Of a DNA stretch of 64,000 nt, positions 19,069 to 27,794 are shown in pieces. The notes below the pieces were generated by a model that was given only the letters and a program-made list of their open reading frames with translations, did no database searches and had not been told where the DNA came from. The first letter of the stretch is position 1. Each line of letters begins with the position of its first letter. The translations under genes were made by a program, and so were the position numbers. The stretch is from Balneolales bacterium (GTDB lineage: Bacteria; Bacteroidota; Rhodothermia; Balneolales; Natronogracilivirgulaceae), in the NCBI GenBank assembly GCA_007132975.1, contig SLNO01000095.1:1-64000 (forward strand). Reading direction: 5' to 3'.

Positions 19069-20280
19069 TCAGGGATCCTGGAAATGCTTTCCAAGTTTAA
19101 GAGACTGTCCCTGATAGTTGCTTTTCAGGTCTTCGCCGTACACAAAATCGGGTGCGGCCGTGTTCGGCTCAAAAACCATCCGGAAGAAGGTCTGCCCGTC
19201 CTCCACCAGGAATGGCACATCATGCGAACGCACTTCCAGCACCGCCTGCGCCCCGGCGTCGGCCACATCCCCCCCGAAACCGCTGTCAAAAAAACCGGCG
19301 TAATGGGTGCGCAGCTCGCCCGATCCGGTATCGTATGGCACCATCTCCGCTGCAAGATGTTTCGGGATGCGGCACCGCTCCCGGGATGCAAAAATGTAGA
19401 ACGCCTCGGGCTCCAGGATCATGTAGTCGTCTTTCTGGGCGTAAATAGGGTCCCAGAAGGCCTGGACGCGGTAGTGGCCGATCTTATCCAGATCGATAAG
19501 GTCGCGGTGCTTCTTGGCCTTGTAACCAACGATCTCCCCCTCCTCGCCATGGAGTCCCACCCGCATGAACAGTCCGTCATTGACGTTGAGCTCATCAAGC
19601 GGCAGGGGCTTTCCACTTTCATCGAACAGAATGGGATCCTGAAGGTGGGTATGGAGGATGTCCTGGTCGGAGAGCTGCGCGTTTCCGTGCCGGATGCGAA
19701 GCTGGTTGAGCCGCTGGCCTGTGCGCACGCGTACCGGGAACGACTTGGGGACTACCTCCAGGTAAAGACGGCCCTGGTAGCCCGGGGCAATCTCCTCGAA
19801 CCGGTGCGAATAATCCGTGATCAGCCGTGTGAAAATATCCAGCCGGCCGGTGCTGCTCTTGGGGTTGGCCTTGGCCGAAAGCGGCTCTTCGGTCTGCAGG
19901 GTTAGCTCGGCGGCCTGGGCAGGGATCATGCGCCCGGTCATTGGCAGGTTAAGCTCCTCAAGCAGCGGGATCAGATAGGTGCAGTTCTGCTCCAGTACGG
20001 CTCCTTCGCGGATGTCGATGGTATGCTGGCACAACCGCTCGAGCTTGCTTTCGACCGTCTCGTTCTCCGGAAGGAAACTGCAGCGCACACGGTAGGCCGT
20101 GGTGCCCAGGCGCAGGTCCACAGAGTTCGGCTGGAACTGGTCGTCCCGCACCGGGTACTCCTGCGACGCGCGAAGAATGCCACCGTCACGCAACATTTTC
20201 AGATGCTGGATGGGCAGGATGCCGCGCGTGCGTATCAGCAGTTTCCCGCCTTGGTTGTTTTCTTTCGCATTTTTATTCAT
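19069..20280 (-). CDS. dcd: 2'-deoxycytidine 5'-triphosphate deaminase, long form
   Basis: Deaminates dCTP to dUTP, the substrate of Dut (encoded at 7 kb). The 403-residue protein is about twice the length of classical Dcd and matches the long-form family, in which two dUTPase-like folds are joined. Visible pieces are Q-P-N-S-V-D-L-R-L-G (about residues 50-59), a P-K-S-S-T-G-R-L-D segment near 140 (the dUTPase motif 2 equivalent) and H-Y-A-G-F-F-D-S-G-F-G near 327-337 in the second half. Its start overlaps the EVE gene stop by four bases (ATGA), so the two are coupled. Confidence 0.85.
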   Translation of the reverse strand: MNKNAKENNQGGKLLIRTRGILPIQHLKMLRDGGILRASQEYPVRDDQFQPNSVDLRLGTTAYRVRCSFLPENETVESKLERLCQHTIDIREGAVLEQNCTYLIPLLEELNLPMTGRMIPAQAAELTLQTEEPLSAKANPKSSTGRLDIFTRLITDYSHRFEEIAPGYQGRLYLEVVPKSFPVRVRTGQRLNQLRIRHGNAQLSDQDILHTHLQDPILFDESGKPLPLDELNVNDGLFMRVGLHGEEGEIVGYKAKKHRDLIDLDKIGHYRVQAFWDPIYAQKDDYMILEPEAFYIFASRERCRIPKHLAAEMVPYDTGSGELRTHYAGFFDSGFGGDVADAGAQAVLEVRSHDVPFLVEDGQTFFRMVFEPNTAAPDFVYGEDLKSNYQGQSLKLGKHFQDP

Positions 20281-20756
20281 TTCGGATCCACCCCCGCCAT
20301 TTCATGGATGATCTTCCACTCCTGTTCGGTGACCGGCTGGATAGACAAGCGGCTGCCTTTTTTGAGAAGCAGCAAATCCTCAAGGCCGGGGGTTTCGCGC
20401 AGCGTGTCCCGGAGAACGGGCGGATCAAATTTTTCCGTGAACTGCACATCCACCTGCATCCAGCGCGGATTTTCTTTTGTGCTTTTAGGATCGAAGTATT
20501 TCGAATCCGGATCGAATTGGGTGGGATCCGGATATGGCTCACTGGCAACGTTCATGGTACCGACTATGGCCAGCGGATTGGCGTTCGAATGGTAGAAGAG
20601 GACCCCGTCACCGACCTGCATCTCGTCACGCATGAAATTGCGCGCCTGATAGTTGCGTACGCCGTCCCATCCGGCGGTTTTGTTCTCGGAGCCGATGAGG
20701 TCGTCAATGCTGAATGCGTCGGGCTCTGATTTCATGAGCCAGTATTTTCTTGCCAT
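20277..20756 (-). CDS. EVE domain protein
   Basis: A 159-residue single-domain EVE protein, related to thymocyte nuclear protein 1 and in fold to YTH/PUA domains, which bind modified bases. Characteristic segments are W-L-M-K-S-E-P-D-A-F-S (residues 6-16), G-V-R-N-Y-Q-A-R-N-F-M (about 32-42), G-V-L-F-Y-H-S-N (about 50-57) and W-x-x-V-D-V near 98. Members are implicated in recognising modified DNA or RNA bases. It overlaps the dCTP deaminase gene, linking it to nucleotide metabolism here; the biological partner is unknown. Confidence 0.9.
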   Translation of the reverse strand: MARKYWLMKSEPDAFSIDDLIGSENKTAGWDGVRNYQARNFMRDEMQVGDGVLFYHSNANPLAIVGTMNVASEPYPDPTQFDPDSKYFDPKSTKENPRWMQVDVQFTEKFDPPVLRDTLRETPGLEDLLLLKKGSRLSIQPVTEQEWKIIHEMAGVDPK

Positions 20757-20897
20757 GCCGCTGTTTGGTTTCTCTGAAGGTTGTCGGTTTATGTGATTAT
20801 CTGATGTTGGTGCCGGAGTGCTTTTTGGATGCCAACTGGTTCAGCCTGCGGGTTCTTGATTCGTCATAGGCGGGCTCTCCGATTGGTCGCCTGCAGG

Positions 20898-21899
20898 TCA
20901 TGCACCATAGCGTTGGATATACCACGCAATGGTCTCACGAAGCTGCTGCTCGAATTTCATTTCGGGCACCCATCCGATTTCGGTCTGGATCTTGGCCGGA
21001 TCAATGGCATAACGGAGATCGTGTCCCGCCCGGTCGGTTACGAAGGAGATCAGGTTTTTGTAGTCGCCCTCCGGACCCTTGCCCGCCAGATCGTTCAGTA
21101 TGTCGCACATCTGACGCACCAGGTCGATGTTCCGCCATTCGTTATGTCCGCCAACGATATACGTTTCGCCGCTGCGTCCTTTTTCAAATACGCTCAGAAT
21201 GGCGTTACAGTGGTCAGTGACATAGAGCCAGTCGCGCACGTTTTCCCCCTTGCCATATACCGGGATTGGTTCGTGAGCAAGCGCCTTGCGAATGACTGTC
21301 GGGATCAGCTTCTCATCATGCTGATGCGGGCCGAAGTTGTTGGAGCAGTTGGTTGTAACCACATTCATCTTGAATGTTTTAAAGTACGATCTCACCAGGA
21401 AGTCACTGCCGGCCTTGGTGGCCGAGTAGGGAGAGTTGGGCGCGTAAGGGGTTTTCTCCGTGAACGCCCCTTCCTTCCCGAGCGAACCGTAGACTTCGTC
21501 CGTGGAGACGTGCAGGAACCGCTTGTCGGCGTACCCGTTGGGATCCTCCAGCCAGAGCTGGCGGCACTCCTCGAGGATGTTGAAAGTGCCTGCAACATTT
21601 GACATGACGAACGGTTCGGGACCGGTGATCGAATTGTCGACATGCGATTCAGCCGCCAGGTGCATCACGCCGTCCGGTTGAAACTCACGGACGATGTCTC
21701 GCACGGCACTGCGGTCGACCAGGTCGGCCTGGACAAAGCGGTACCGCGGGTCATCGGCAACCGGCTTCAGATAGCTCAGGTCAGAGGCGTAGGTCAGCTT
21801 GTCCAGATTCAGGATGGTGATATCCTTCCGCCGTTCTAATAGAAAAAGTATCAGATTGGAGCCTATAAATCCTGCTCCACCAGTGATTAGTAATTTCAT
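20898..21899 (-). CDS. rfbB: dTDP-glucose 4,6-dehydratase
   Basis: Second step of dTDP-L-rhamnose synthesis. The 333-residue extended SDR protein has the NAD motif T-G-G-A-G-F-I-G-S-N (residues 6-15), catalytic S-T-D-E-V-Y-G (about 131-137) and Y-S-A-T-K (Tyr/Lys near 158-162), and the D-N-S-I loop after A-A-E-S-H-V. It lies last in the rfbA-rfbD-rfbC-rfbB order on the minus strand. All four genes of the pathway are present and contiguous, so the cluster is complete for making dTDP-rhamnose, but no glycosyltransferase is next to it. Confidence 0.96.
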   Translation of the reverse strand: MKLLITGGAGFIGSNLILFLLERRKDITILNLDKLTYASDLSYLKPVADDPRYRFVQADLVDRSAVRDIVREFQPDGVMHLAAESHVDNSITGPEPFVMSNVAGTFNILEECRQLWLEDPNGYADKRFLHVSTDEVYGSLGKEGAFTEKTPYAPNSPYSATKAGSDFLVRSYFKTFKMNVVTTNCSNNFGPHQHDEKLIPTVIRKALAHEPIPVYGKGENVRDWLYVTDHCNAILSVFEKGRSGETYIVGGHNEWRNIDLVRQMCDILNDLAGKGPEGDYKNLISFVTDRAGHDLRYAIDPAKIQTEIGWVPEMKFEQQLRETIAWYIQRYGA

Positions 21900-22002
21900 T
21901 TCAATGATGCTTATAAATAGATGTCAGATAATGTTCGCCGGCTGGCCTGTCCGGTCATTCCATGCAACCACAGCAGCCAGCCCGGTTTGGACAGGCCCTC
22001 GG

Positions 22003-22551
22003 TCACGACGGAATGTCCGCATCCTCCAGCTCCTCAAGGGTTGGCAGGTTGCTGTCCTTCTCCGACAGGATCGGGTCCTGAACAGGCCACTCAATACCGA
22101 TCCGGGGATCGTTCCATCGGATGCCGCGCTCCCCGGCCGGATTGTAATAGTCCGTGCACTTGTACAGGAACGTTACCCGATCTGAAAGTACGAAAAAACC
22201 ATGCGCGAAACCTTCCGGAATGTAGAGCATCTCCTTGTTCTCCTCCGACAGACGGCGGCTCACGTACCGGCCGAAATTGGGCGAGTTCCGCCGCAGATCC
22301 ACGGCCACATCCAGGATCTCACCCTCGGTGACCATGACCAGCTTGGCCTGTGGGTTGACAACCTGGTAGTGCAACCCGCGCAGAGTGCCTTTGACCGATT
22401 GCGATAAATTGTCCTGTACGAATGGTTTGCGGATGCCCGCCTTATGAAACTTCTCAAGTCGGAAGGTCTCGGTGAAGAAGCCCCTTTTATCCTGAAATAT
22501 CATGGGCCGGACGATGATTACATCCTCCAGTTCGGTCGGGATGAATTCCAT
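22003..22551 (-). CDS. rfbC: dTDP-4-dehydrorhamnose 3,5-epimerase
   Basis: Third enzyme of dTDP-rhamnose synthesis. The 182-residue cupin begins with the D-V-I-I-V-R-P-M-I-F-Q-D-K-R-G-F-F-T-E-T-F pattern typical of RmlC. L-R-G-L-H-Y-Q (about residues 58-64) carries the catalytic His, D-L-R-R-N-S-P-N-F-G follows near 86-95, and P-E-G-F-A-H-G-F follows near 111-118. Length is normal. It lies 103 bp before rfbB. Confidence 0.96.
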   Translation of the reverse strand: MEFIPTELEDVIIVRPMIFQDKRGFFTETFRLEKFHKAGIRKPFVQDNLSQSVKGTLRGLHYQVVNPQAKLVMVTEGEILDVAVDLRRNSPNFGRYVSRRLSEENKEMLYIPEGFAHGFFVLSDRVTFLYKCTDYYNPAGERGIRWNDPRIGIEWPVQDPILSEKDSNLPTLEELEDADIPS

Positions 22552-22684
22552 AATGCGATTTGAACTGCTAAAATTTTTTGGTTGAATAATGGTTCAGAGC
22601 TGCAGTCAGTCTGGCGGCGGCTTGCCATCCGCTTGCCACTGGCCCGGAATCGGCTATCTGGCACAGCGCTGCGTTCATGCAAGC

Positions 22685-23677
22685 TTACGGTAGATCAGAC
22701 AGGAAACACTCCAGCTCATCCTGCCATGGTAAAATACGTGTTCCCGGGACTCCGGCCAATTGCCGGATGTCCAGCCGCGACCATGCCGGACGACGCGCAA
22801 GTGTCGGATAGCCGGATGTGGGGATGGGCTCCAAGGCGACATCCACGCCTCGCAAACGGAAAATCTCACGGGCGAAGTCATACCACGAAGTGACGCCTCC
22901 GGAGCTCAGGTGGACCGTGCCCCTGACCCCTTTTTCGACGAGCACACGTGTATTGAAAACGGCCGGTCCGGCAAATGTCGGACAACCGAACTGGTCGTTG
23001 ACTACTTTCAGGCGGTCACGCTCAGCGGCCAGGCGCAGCATAGTGCCGATGAAGTTGTTACCGTATCGACCGCACAACCAGGACACCCTGACAATGAGAT
23101 GTGGTCCGTTTTGTGCCCGGATCTGCTGCTCTCCCAGCCATTTTGTGCGGCCGTAAGCGTTGACCGGATCGGGTGGATACGATTCCGGGTATCCGTCGGG
23201 CAGCTCGCGCCGGTGCTCCGGCAAGCCCGGAAACACATAGTCTGTGGAATATTGCACCATCAGCGCACCGGTCGCAGCGGCGGCACGTGCAATGATCTCG
23301 GGGGCAAGGGTGTTGACCGCCTCGGCCTGTCCGGTTTCGATTTCGGCCTGATCCACTTTGGTGTATGCCGCACAGTTGATGATGATATCCGGGGCAATTT
23401 GTGTCACGGCCTGCTGCACCTCATCGGCTTGTGTAATGTCCAGATCGCGTCGCGACAGGCCGGCCACATCCACCCCGTCTTTTTCCAGCGCCAGGACCCA
23501 CTCGCGCCCAAGCTGTCCGGCCGCCCCGAGAACAAGCCATTTCAGGTCCTTTCCGCCAGATCCTGTGCCTCCTCCCCCGCCCAAGCTGCTTTCACTGCCC
23601 CTGGAAACCGGGCCGCCATCATCCGCATTCGATTTTTTTCCTTGCGTTCCTGTTGCCATCGATACCTTTTCAGCCAT
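22685..23677 (-). CDS. rfbD: dTDP-4-dehydrorhamnose reductase with Gly-rich N-terminal extension
   Basis: Last step of dTDP-rhamnose synthesis. The SDR core begins near residue 46 (W-L-V-L-G-A-A-G-Q-L-G) and shows Y-S-T-D-Y-V-F (about 143-149) and the active-site Y-G-R-T-K (about 175-179). The 45 residues before the core are Gly/Ser-rich (including a run of Gly) and unlike the family, whose proteins start directly at the Rossmann strand. The ATG at 23677 overlaps the rfbA stop by eight bases, which favours this start; an in-frame ATG lies 18 bp further in. The extension looks disordered, matching other low-complexity additions in this window. Confidence 0.92.
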   Translation of the reverse strand: MAEKVSMATGTQGKKSNADDGGPVSRGSESSLGGGGGTGSGGKDLKWLVLGAAGQLGREWVLALEKDGVDVAGLSRRDLDITQADEVQQAVTQIAPDIIINCAAYTKVDQAEIETGQAEAVNTLAPEIIARAAAATGALMVQYSTDYVFPGLPEHRRELPDGYPESYPPDPVNAYGRTKWLGEQQIRAQNGPHLIVRVSWLCGRYGNNFIGTMLRLAAERDRLKVVNDQFGCPTFAGPAVFNTRVLVEKGVRGTVHLSSGGVTSWYDFAREIFRLRGVDVALEPIPTSGYPTLARRPAWSRLDIRQLAGVPGTRILPWQDELECFLSDLP

Positions 23678-24383
23678 CCTCCTTCAGATGCATCAGCTCG
23701 TTGGCCTTGCGCAGCGACTCAAATGTCCCCGCATCGGTCCACCACCCTTGCATCACGCTGAACTGCATCTTGCCCTCGCGGATGTAGTGGTTGTTGACGT
23801 CGGTGATCTCCAGTTCACCGCGGCCGGACGGTTTCAGTGTACGTATGTAGTCAAAAACCTGCGCGTCGTACATGTAGACACCCGTCACGCACAGGTTCGA
23901 CTTGGGATTTGCCGGCTTTTCCTCGATGCCGACGATCTTGTTGCCATCCAGTTCGGCCACTCCGTAGCGCGTAGGATCCTCCACCTCCTTGAGCATGATC
24001 GATGCGCCCTCGCCGGGGTAATCCGCGACCGCATCGTCCAGATCATCCTCGAAGACGTTGTCGCCCAGGATCACGGTCATGGTGTCGCCGCCCACGAAAT
24101 TCTCCGCCAGCCCGAGCGCCTGGGCAATACCGCCGGCCTCATCCTGCACCTTGTAGGTGAAACGGCACCCGAAATCCTTCCCGGACCCCAGCAGGCTGAC
24201 CACATCGCCCATGTGCTCGGTGCCGGTGACGATCAGTATCTCCTGGATGCCTGCGCCGGTCAGTTTTTCAATGGGATAGCTGATCATGGGTCTGGTTCCG
24301 ACCGGAAGCAGGTGCTTGTTGGTCACTTTGGTGAGCGGATAGAGCCGCGAGCCGGTCCCCCCGGCAAGTACAATACCTTTCAT
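23670..24383 (-). CDS. rfbA: Glucose-1-phosphate thymidylyltransferase, short type
   Basis: First step of dTDP-rhamnose synthesis: glucose-1-phosphate plus dTTP gives dTDP-glucose. The 237-residue protein has the nucleotidyltransferase start G-I-V-L-A-G-G-T-G-S-R-L-Y-P-L-T, then K-H-L-L-P-V-G, a L-G-D-N-V-F-E-D-D motif (about 106-114) and W-T-D-A-G-T (about 217-222). It is about 50 residues shorter than the E. coli enzyme and belongs to the short form seen in archaea and many Gram-positives, lacking the C-terminal helices of the allosteric site. Its start codon is inside the first unit of a 97-bp tandem duplication. Confidence 0.94.
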   Translation of the reverse strand: MKGIVLAGGTGSRLYPLTKVTNKHLLPVGTRPMISYPIEKLTGAGIQEILIVTGTEHMGDVVSLLGSGKDFGCRFTYKVQDEAGGIAQALGLAENFVGGDTMTVILGDNVFEDDLDDAVADYPGEGASIMLKEVEDPTRYGVAELDGNKIVGIEEKPANPKSNLCVTGVYMYDAQVFDYIRTLKPSGRGELEITDVNNHYIREGKMQFSVMQGWWTDAGTFESLRKANELMHLKEDG

Positions 24384-24577
24384 GTGTTTAAAATTTTTGG
24401 ATTCATATCGTCACATAGAATGACCAGGACACTTTTAATCATGCTCTTGTGTGACCGGGCTACAGTCATGGTCATTTCATGTGTTTAAAATTTTTGGATT
24501 CATATCGTCACATAGAATGACCAGGACACTTTTAATCATGCTCTTGTGTGACCGGGCTACAGTCATGGTCATTTCAT
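24378..24577. repeat. Perfect 97 bp tandem duplication over the rfbA start region
   Basis: Two exact copies (24378-24474 and 24475-24571, with identity continuing to 24577). Copy 1 contains the rfbA start codon (ATG = 24383-24381 on the minus strand) and its immediate leader; copy 2 repeats the leader upstream, where its ATG is followed directly by AAA TGA. Inside each unit are two nested inverted repeats: AATGACCA / TGGTCATT and GTCACA / TGTGAC. A weaker look-alike (ATTTAGATTCGTATGGTCA) follows near 24590. The duplication doubles any regulatory site in the leader. Confidence 0.95.
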
Positions 24578-24736
24578 CAGCAAATATGAATTTAGATTCG
24601 TATGGTCAAAATGATCTCACATGTCGCGATAAAACCAGTCCTGCGTGACAGCCGGATTCTACCGCCGGATTTCCCGCATAATAGGACATTCGGGGGAATA
24701 CCTAAAGGGCGGATGTGACAAATGATGGCGGCGAAA
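24578..24736. other. Remainder of the rfbA / methyltransferase intergenic region
   Basis: This stretch lies between the tandem duplication and the end of the methyltransferase gene. It holds the weak third copy of the repeat start (about 24590-24610) and otherwise no gene or clear terminator. Together with the duplication it makes a gap of about 350 bp without coding sequence. Confidence 0.5.
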
Positions 24737-26221
24737 TCAGCCTGCCCGGTCGGTCACAATGAGCACCTTCTGTCCGTCGCCCGCAAGCGTTGCGAAAAGG
24801 TGCGCCTCCTCCCCCATCCGGCAACCCAGCTTGCTGTACAGCTGATAGACAGTCAGCGGAAATCCGCGCTGGTGGATGTGGACGCGCGTGAGACCGTTAT
24901 CCGCCAGCCACTTGCGAAGGGCGCGCGGCTTGAAAGGCAAAGAATGCCGGATGTGGAAGACTTTGCCGGGAAAGCTTTCAGGGGCAGCGTCCGCACCGGT
25001 CAGATAACCAATTTGCGGGTGGATGCGGACCAGGCCATAGCGGCGGGCGGCCTCGTCGATCAGGCGCATTTTGAACAGTGCGGGATCGGGTTCGAAGAGC
25101 AGTGAGCCGGGTTGGAGAGTGGACTGGCCGCTGGACGGGGCAGATTCTGACTCCGGGTTTTGGCGTAGAACCGATGATCCTGAATGTACCCCGGACCCGT
25201 CTTCAGAGTGTTCACTGCTGAACCGGAATAGCTCATTTCCATGGGAATCCAGCATCACAGCATGGAAAATCGGCGATGACCGGCGAACAGCGGAAGCATT
25301 TTCCTGCACGGGGATGCAGTCGGCCAGCAGCTCCTTGAGTTCGCCATCCACGGAGACGGCATATATGGCAGCACAGTCTTCCAGTGACCGGGCCGCATCC
25401 ACCGGATCCATCATGGGCGATAGCTTGATCAGGCAGCGACGAGCGGCGGAGCGGATCAGCGCGAGGTGCCGTGTGACGTCGGGTTCGCTGTCCTGCAGCG
25501 AGTGGACGCGCCTGCCGCCCTGGCGGCGCGACGGGTCGATGTAGATAAGGTCCAGTTCCGCGGCTTCCGGATAGCTGCCCTCTTGCCGGCTTGCCGTACG
25601 TCCGGTTGCCTTTTCACCGGTTGCCACTTTGCGAGTTGCCATTTGGCGAGTTGATGGTTGCCGAGTTGTCGATTGCCGGGTCGACTTCGTCAGACTTCCC
25701 TCCTGCTGCAGTGACTCCAGCCACTCCATGCCATCGCCGGTATGCCATTGAATGCGCGTCTCCAGGCCGTGCAGTTCGTGATTGTGCCGTGCAATAGCCG
25801 CAAGAACCGGGGTGCGCTCGCAATAGTCCACCCGGGCCCCTGCAAGGGCAAAGGCGGCAGAATCAATCCCCAGCCCGCCGGTCAGATCGGCAATCCGCAG
25901 GGGGCCAGATGGTTCGGCTTCGTCAGAATGGTCAGACCGCAACCTATCACGTGCCCCAATCCAGTTCCTGGCCCGCCAGGCCGCCGCCGCGTACCCGGAC
26001 GCCTGTTCGAGCGCCTCCCGCTGATAGATCATGCCGGGACGGTGCAGCGGTCCCAGTTTTGCCTCGGCGCGCGGATAGCAGTGCATCTGTTCGGCGATTT
26101 CACGTACCGGCCAATCGCTGCGACCAGTAAACTGCAACGCAAATTCGGATGCATCCAGCTTCTGGTGGCGCAGCATCACATCCAGCCACCCAGGGGCGTG
26201 CAGCAGCGGATAGTCCGGCAT
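24737..26221 (-). CDS. THUMP-like class I SAM methyltransferase with repeat insert
   Basis: A 494-residue protein of the PG_1098/THUMP-like methyltransferase family. The SAM-binding motif is I-A-D-L-T-G-G-L-G-I-D (about residues 108-118) followed by A-G-A-R-V-D-Y-C-E-R. The catalytic-type motif Y-I-D-P-S-R-R lies near 227-233, and the ferredoxin-like THUMP-like domain is at the C-terminus (P-Q-I-G-Y-L-T-G onwards, then W-L-A-D-N and H-I-H-Q-R-G). Between them, about residues 180-210, sits a run of five-residue repeats (x-A/S-T-R-Q/K) encoded by a 15-bp tandem repeat, absent from the usual fold. Target is probably RNA, unproven. Start is one base after the upstream gene's stop. Confidence 0.8.
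   Translation of the reverse strand: MPDYPLLHAPGWLDVMLRHQKLDASEFALQFTGRSDWPVREIAEQMHCYPRAEAKLGPLHRPGMIYQREALEQASGYAAAAWRARNWIGARDRLRSDHSDEAEPSGPLRIADLTGGLGIDSAAFALAGARVDYCERTPVLAAIARHNHELHGLETRIQWHTGDGMEWLESLQQEGSLTKSTRQSTTRQPSTRQMATRKVATGEKATGRTASRQEGSYPEAAELDLIYIDPSRRQGGRRVHSLQDSEPDVTRHLALIRSAARRCLIKLSPMMDPVDAARSLEDCAAIYAVSVDGELKELLADCIPVQENASAVRRSSPIFHAVMLDSHGNELFRFSSEHSEDGSGVHSGSSVLRQNPESESAPSSGQSTLQPGSLLFEPDPALFKMRLIDEAARRYGLVRIHPQIGYLTGADAAPESFPGKVFHIRHSLPFKPRALRKWLADNGLTRVHIHQRGFPLTVYQLYSKLGCRMGEEAHLFATLAGDGQKVLIVTDRAG
25590..25690. repeat. In-frame 15 bp tandem repeat inside the methyltransferase gene
   Basis: Five to seven degenerate units near TTGCCATTTGGCGAG (plus-strand reading) lie head to tail. 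Because 15 is a multiple of three the frame is kept, and the minus-strand gene reads S-T-R-Q, S-T-T-R-Q, P-S-T-R-Q, M-A-T-R-K, V-A-T-G-E, K-A-T-G-R. The position is the loop between the SAM-binding half and the D-P-S-R-R motif. Confidence 0.85.
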
Positions 26222-26222
26222 G

Positions 26223-27449
26223 CTATTCCGCAGGTATCAGCCGGTAGATGACGCCCGGGTTCTCGGTAGCCACGTACAGGTAGCCGTCCGGGGCCAGGCG
26301 CACATCGCGGACCCTGCCGATGCCGGGGAGCAGCTCCTCCTGGGCCACCACGCGCTCACCGTCCAGCTCGACCCGGTGCAGGTAGCGCGGGGCCAGCGTA
26401 CCGACCATGAGACTGTTCTTCCATCCGGGATAGCGGTCGCCGGTGACAAAAGCCATGCCTGAAGGCGCAATGGACGGCGTCCAGTGCAGAAGCGGCTGCT
26501 CCATGCCATCGCGAGCCGTATCCCGCGTGATAATGCTGCCATCATAGTTGATCCCGTGCGTGATCTTCGGCCAGCCGTAGTTCAGGCCGGCGCGGATGAT
26601 ATTGATCTCGTCGCCGCCGCGCGGACCGTGTTCGTGTGACCACAACTCACGCGTTTCCGGATGCAGTTGCATACCCTGGATATTCCGGGATCCGTAGACA
26701 TAGATCTCCGGACGCGCCTCAGTTTGTCCCTCGGGCAGGTTGGCTGAATCCACAAAGGGATTGTCAGACGGCACCCTGCCATCGTCGTAAAGACGGATCA
26801 CCACGCCGTCATGGCTGGACAAGTCCTGCGCCGAATCCATTACCCCGCGGTCACCGATCGAGAAATAGACATATCCATTATCATCAAAAACGATGCGGCT
26901 TCCGAAATGGTGACGCCTGCTGGAGGTGGGCTCACCGGAAAAAAGCAGCTCCACATCGGTAAAGGCGTATCCGTCGAGGCGCATGCGTGAAAGCGCTGTG
27001 TTGGAGCCGCCGCTGCCGTCGGGACGCGAATAGGTGATGTAAATCCATCCGTTGTATTCGTAGTCAGGATGAAGGGCAATGTCGAGCAACCCACCTTGTC
27101 CGTGCGCATGCACTTCCGGAACGTTGTCAAGAGGTTGTTCGCGCAGCTGCCCGTTTTCGACGATATGGATGCGGCCGGCGCGTTCAGTAATCAGCACACG
27201 ATCATCAGGGAGGAATGCCATCCCCCACGGCACGCTGAGCCCCTCGAGTACGGTCTGGACATAAAAGTCCTGTACATCAGATGAGATACGTTCCAGGTCG
27301 TGTTCCGGCCCGGGGAAATAACGGGCATCGACACCGGGCGGGGTCTCGGGCTCTCCACCCGTTCTGGAATCATTGGAAGCGTTGCACGATGTGGTAAGAG
27401 TTGTTGCAAGCAACAACATGGCACTGGTGACTAGCACTTGAAGTTTCAT
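26223..27449 (-). CDS. PQQ-dependent aldose sugar dehydrogenase-like lipoprotein
   Basis: A 408-residue six-bladed beta-propeller of the soluble glucose dehydrogenase/YliI (Asd) family, which oxidises aldoses to lactones with PQQ in the periplasm. It has a lipoprotein signal with L-T-T-S-C (Cys22). Family marks include V-P-W-G-M-A-F-L-P-D (about 72-81), G-Q-G-G-L-L-D-I-A-L-H-P (about 117-128, with the conserved His), Y-G-S-R-N-I-Q-G (about 251-258) and S-H-E-H-G-P-R-G-G-D-E (about 269-279). PQQ synthesis genes are not in the window. One base separates its stop from the methyltransferase start, so the two are coupled. A gluconolactonase-like protein (48 kb) could act on its product. Confidence 0.88.
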   Translation of the reverse strand: MKLQVLVTSAMLLLATTLTTSCNASNDSRTGGEPETPPGVDARYFPGPEHDLERISSDVQDFYVQTVLEGLSVPWGMAFLPDDRVLITERAGRIHIVENGQLREQPLDNVPEVHAHGQGGLLDIALHPDYEYNGWIYITYSRPDGSGGSNTALSRMRLDGYAFTDVELLFSGEPTSSRRHHFGSRIVFDDNGYVYFSIGDRGVMDSAQDLSSHDGVVIRLYDDGRVPSDNPFVDSANLPEGQTEARPEIYVYGSRNIQGMQLHPETRELWSHEHGPRGGDEINIIRAGLNYGWPKITHGINYDGSIITRDTARDGMEQPLLHWTPSIAPSGMAFVTGDRYPGWKNSLMVGTLAPRYLHRVELDGERVVAQEELLPGIGRVRDVRLAPDGYLYVATENPGVIYRLIPAE

Positions 27450-27794
27450 TATACGAGGTTTCTGAGTGGTAATTAGGTTTTATTCGCTTGCCTGTCAGTA
27501 CGTTTGCGGTTACGAAAGAAACAGCGATTCTCTTAAATTCTCAACAACCACACCTTATCAATAAATCCGCGCCATCCCATTTATTTGCATCTTTTTACGC
27601 TTTGAGGGCAACTTGCAGGTGGATGCAAACGTTTTTTCTTCGTATTCTCTGCATATGGTAAGTAAAATTTGTAACTTACCTGTTATTATTTCCGGACTGT
27701 CGCATTTCTGTTGCCGTCACTTCGGTTGGTTCCTTGATCCTCGATCGGGTTGTTTTGTTACTACTGATCCATATTTGAAAGTTATTTTGTTGCT
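27450..27794. other. 345 bp divergent intergenic region
   Basis: AT-rich region between the sugar dehydrogenase (minus) and the 602-residue protein (plus), so it should hold two promoters. A TTG, about 17 bases, then CATATTTG (27768-27775) resembles the Bacteroidota pattern TTTG-N19-TAnnTTTG but with a poor first base and a very short leader. No RNA motif or gene is visible. Confidence 0.4.

Noticed and set aside
24378-24577. Possible CRISPR array at the 97 bp repeat
   Set aside because: Two directly abutting identical units without spacers and no cas genes; it is a simple tandem duplication.
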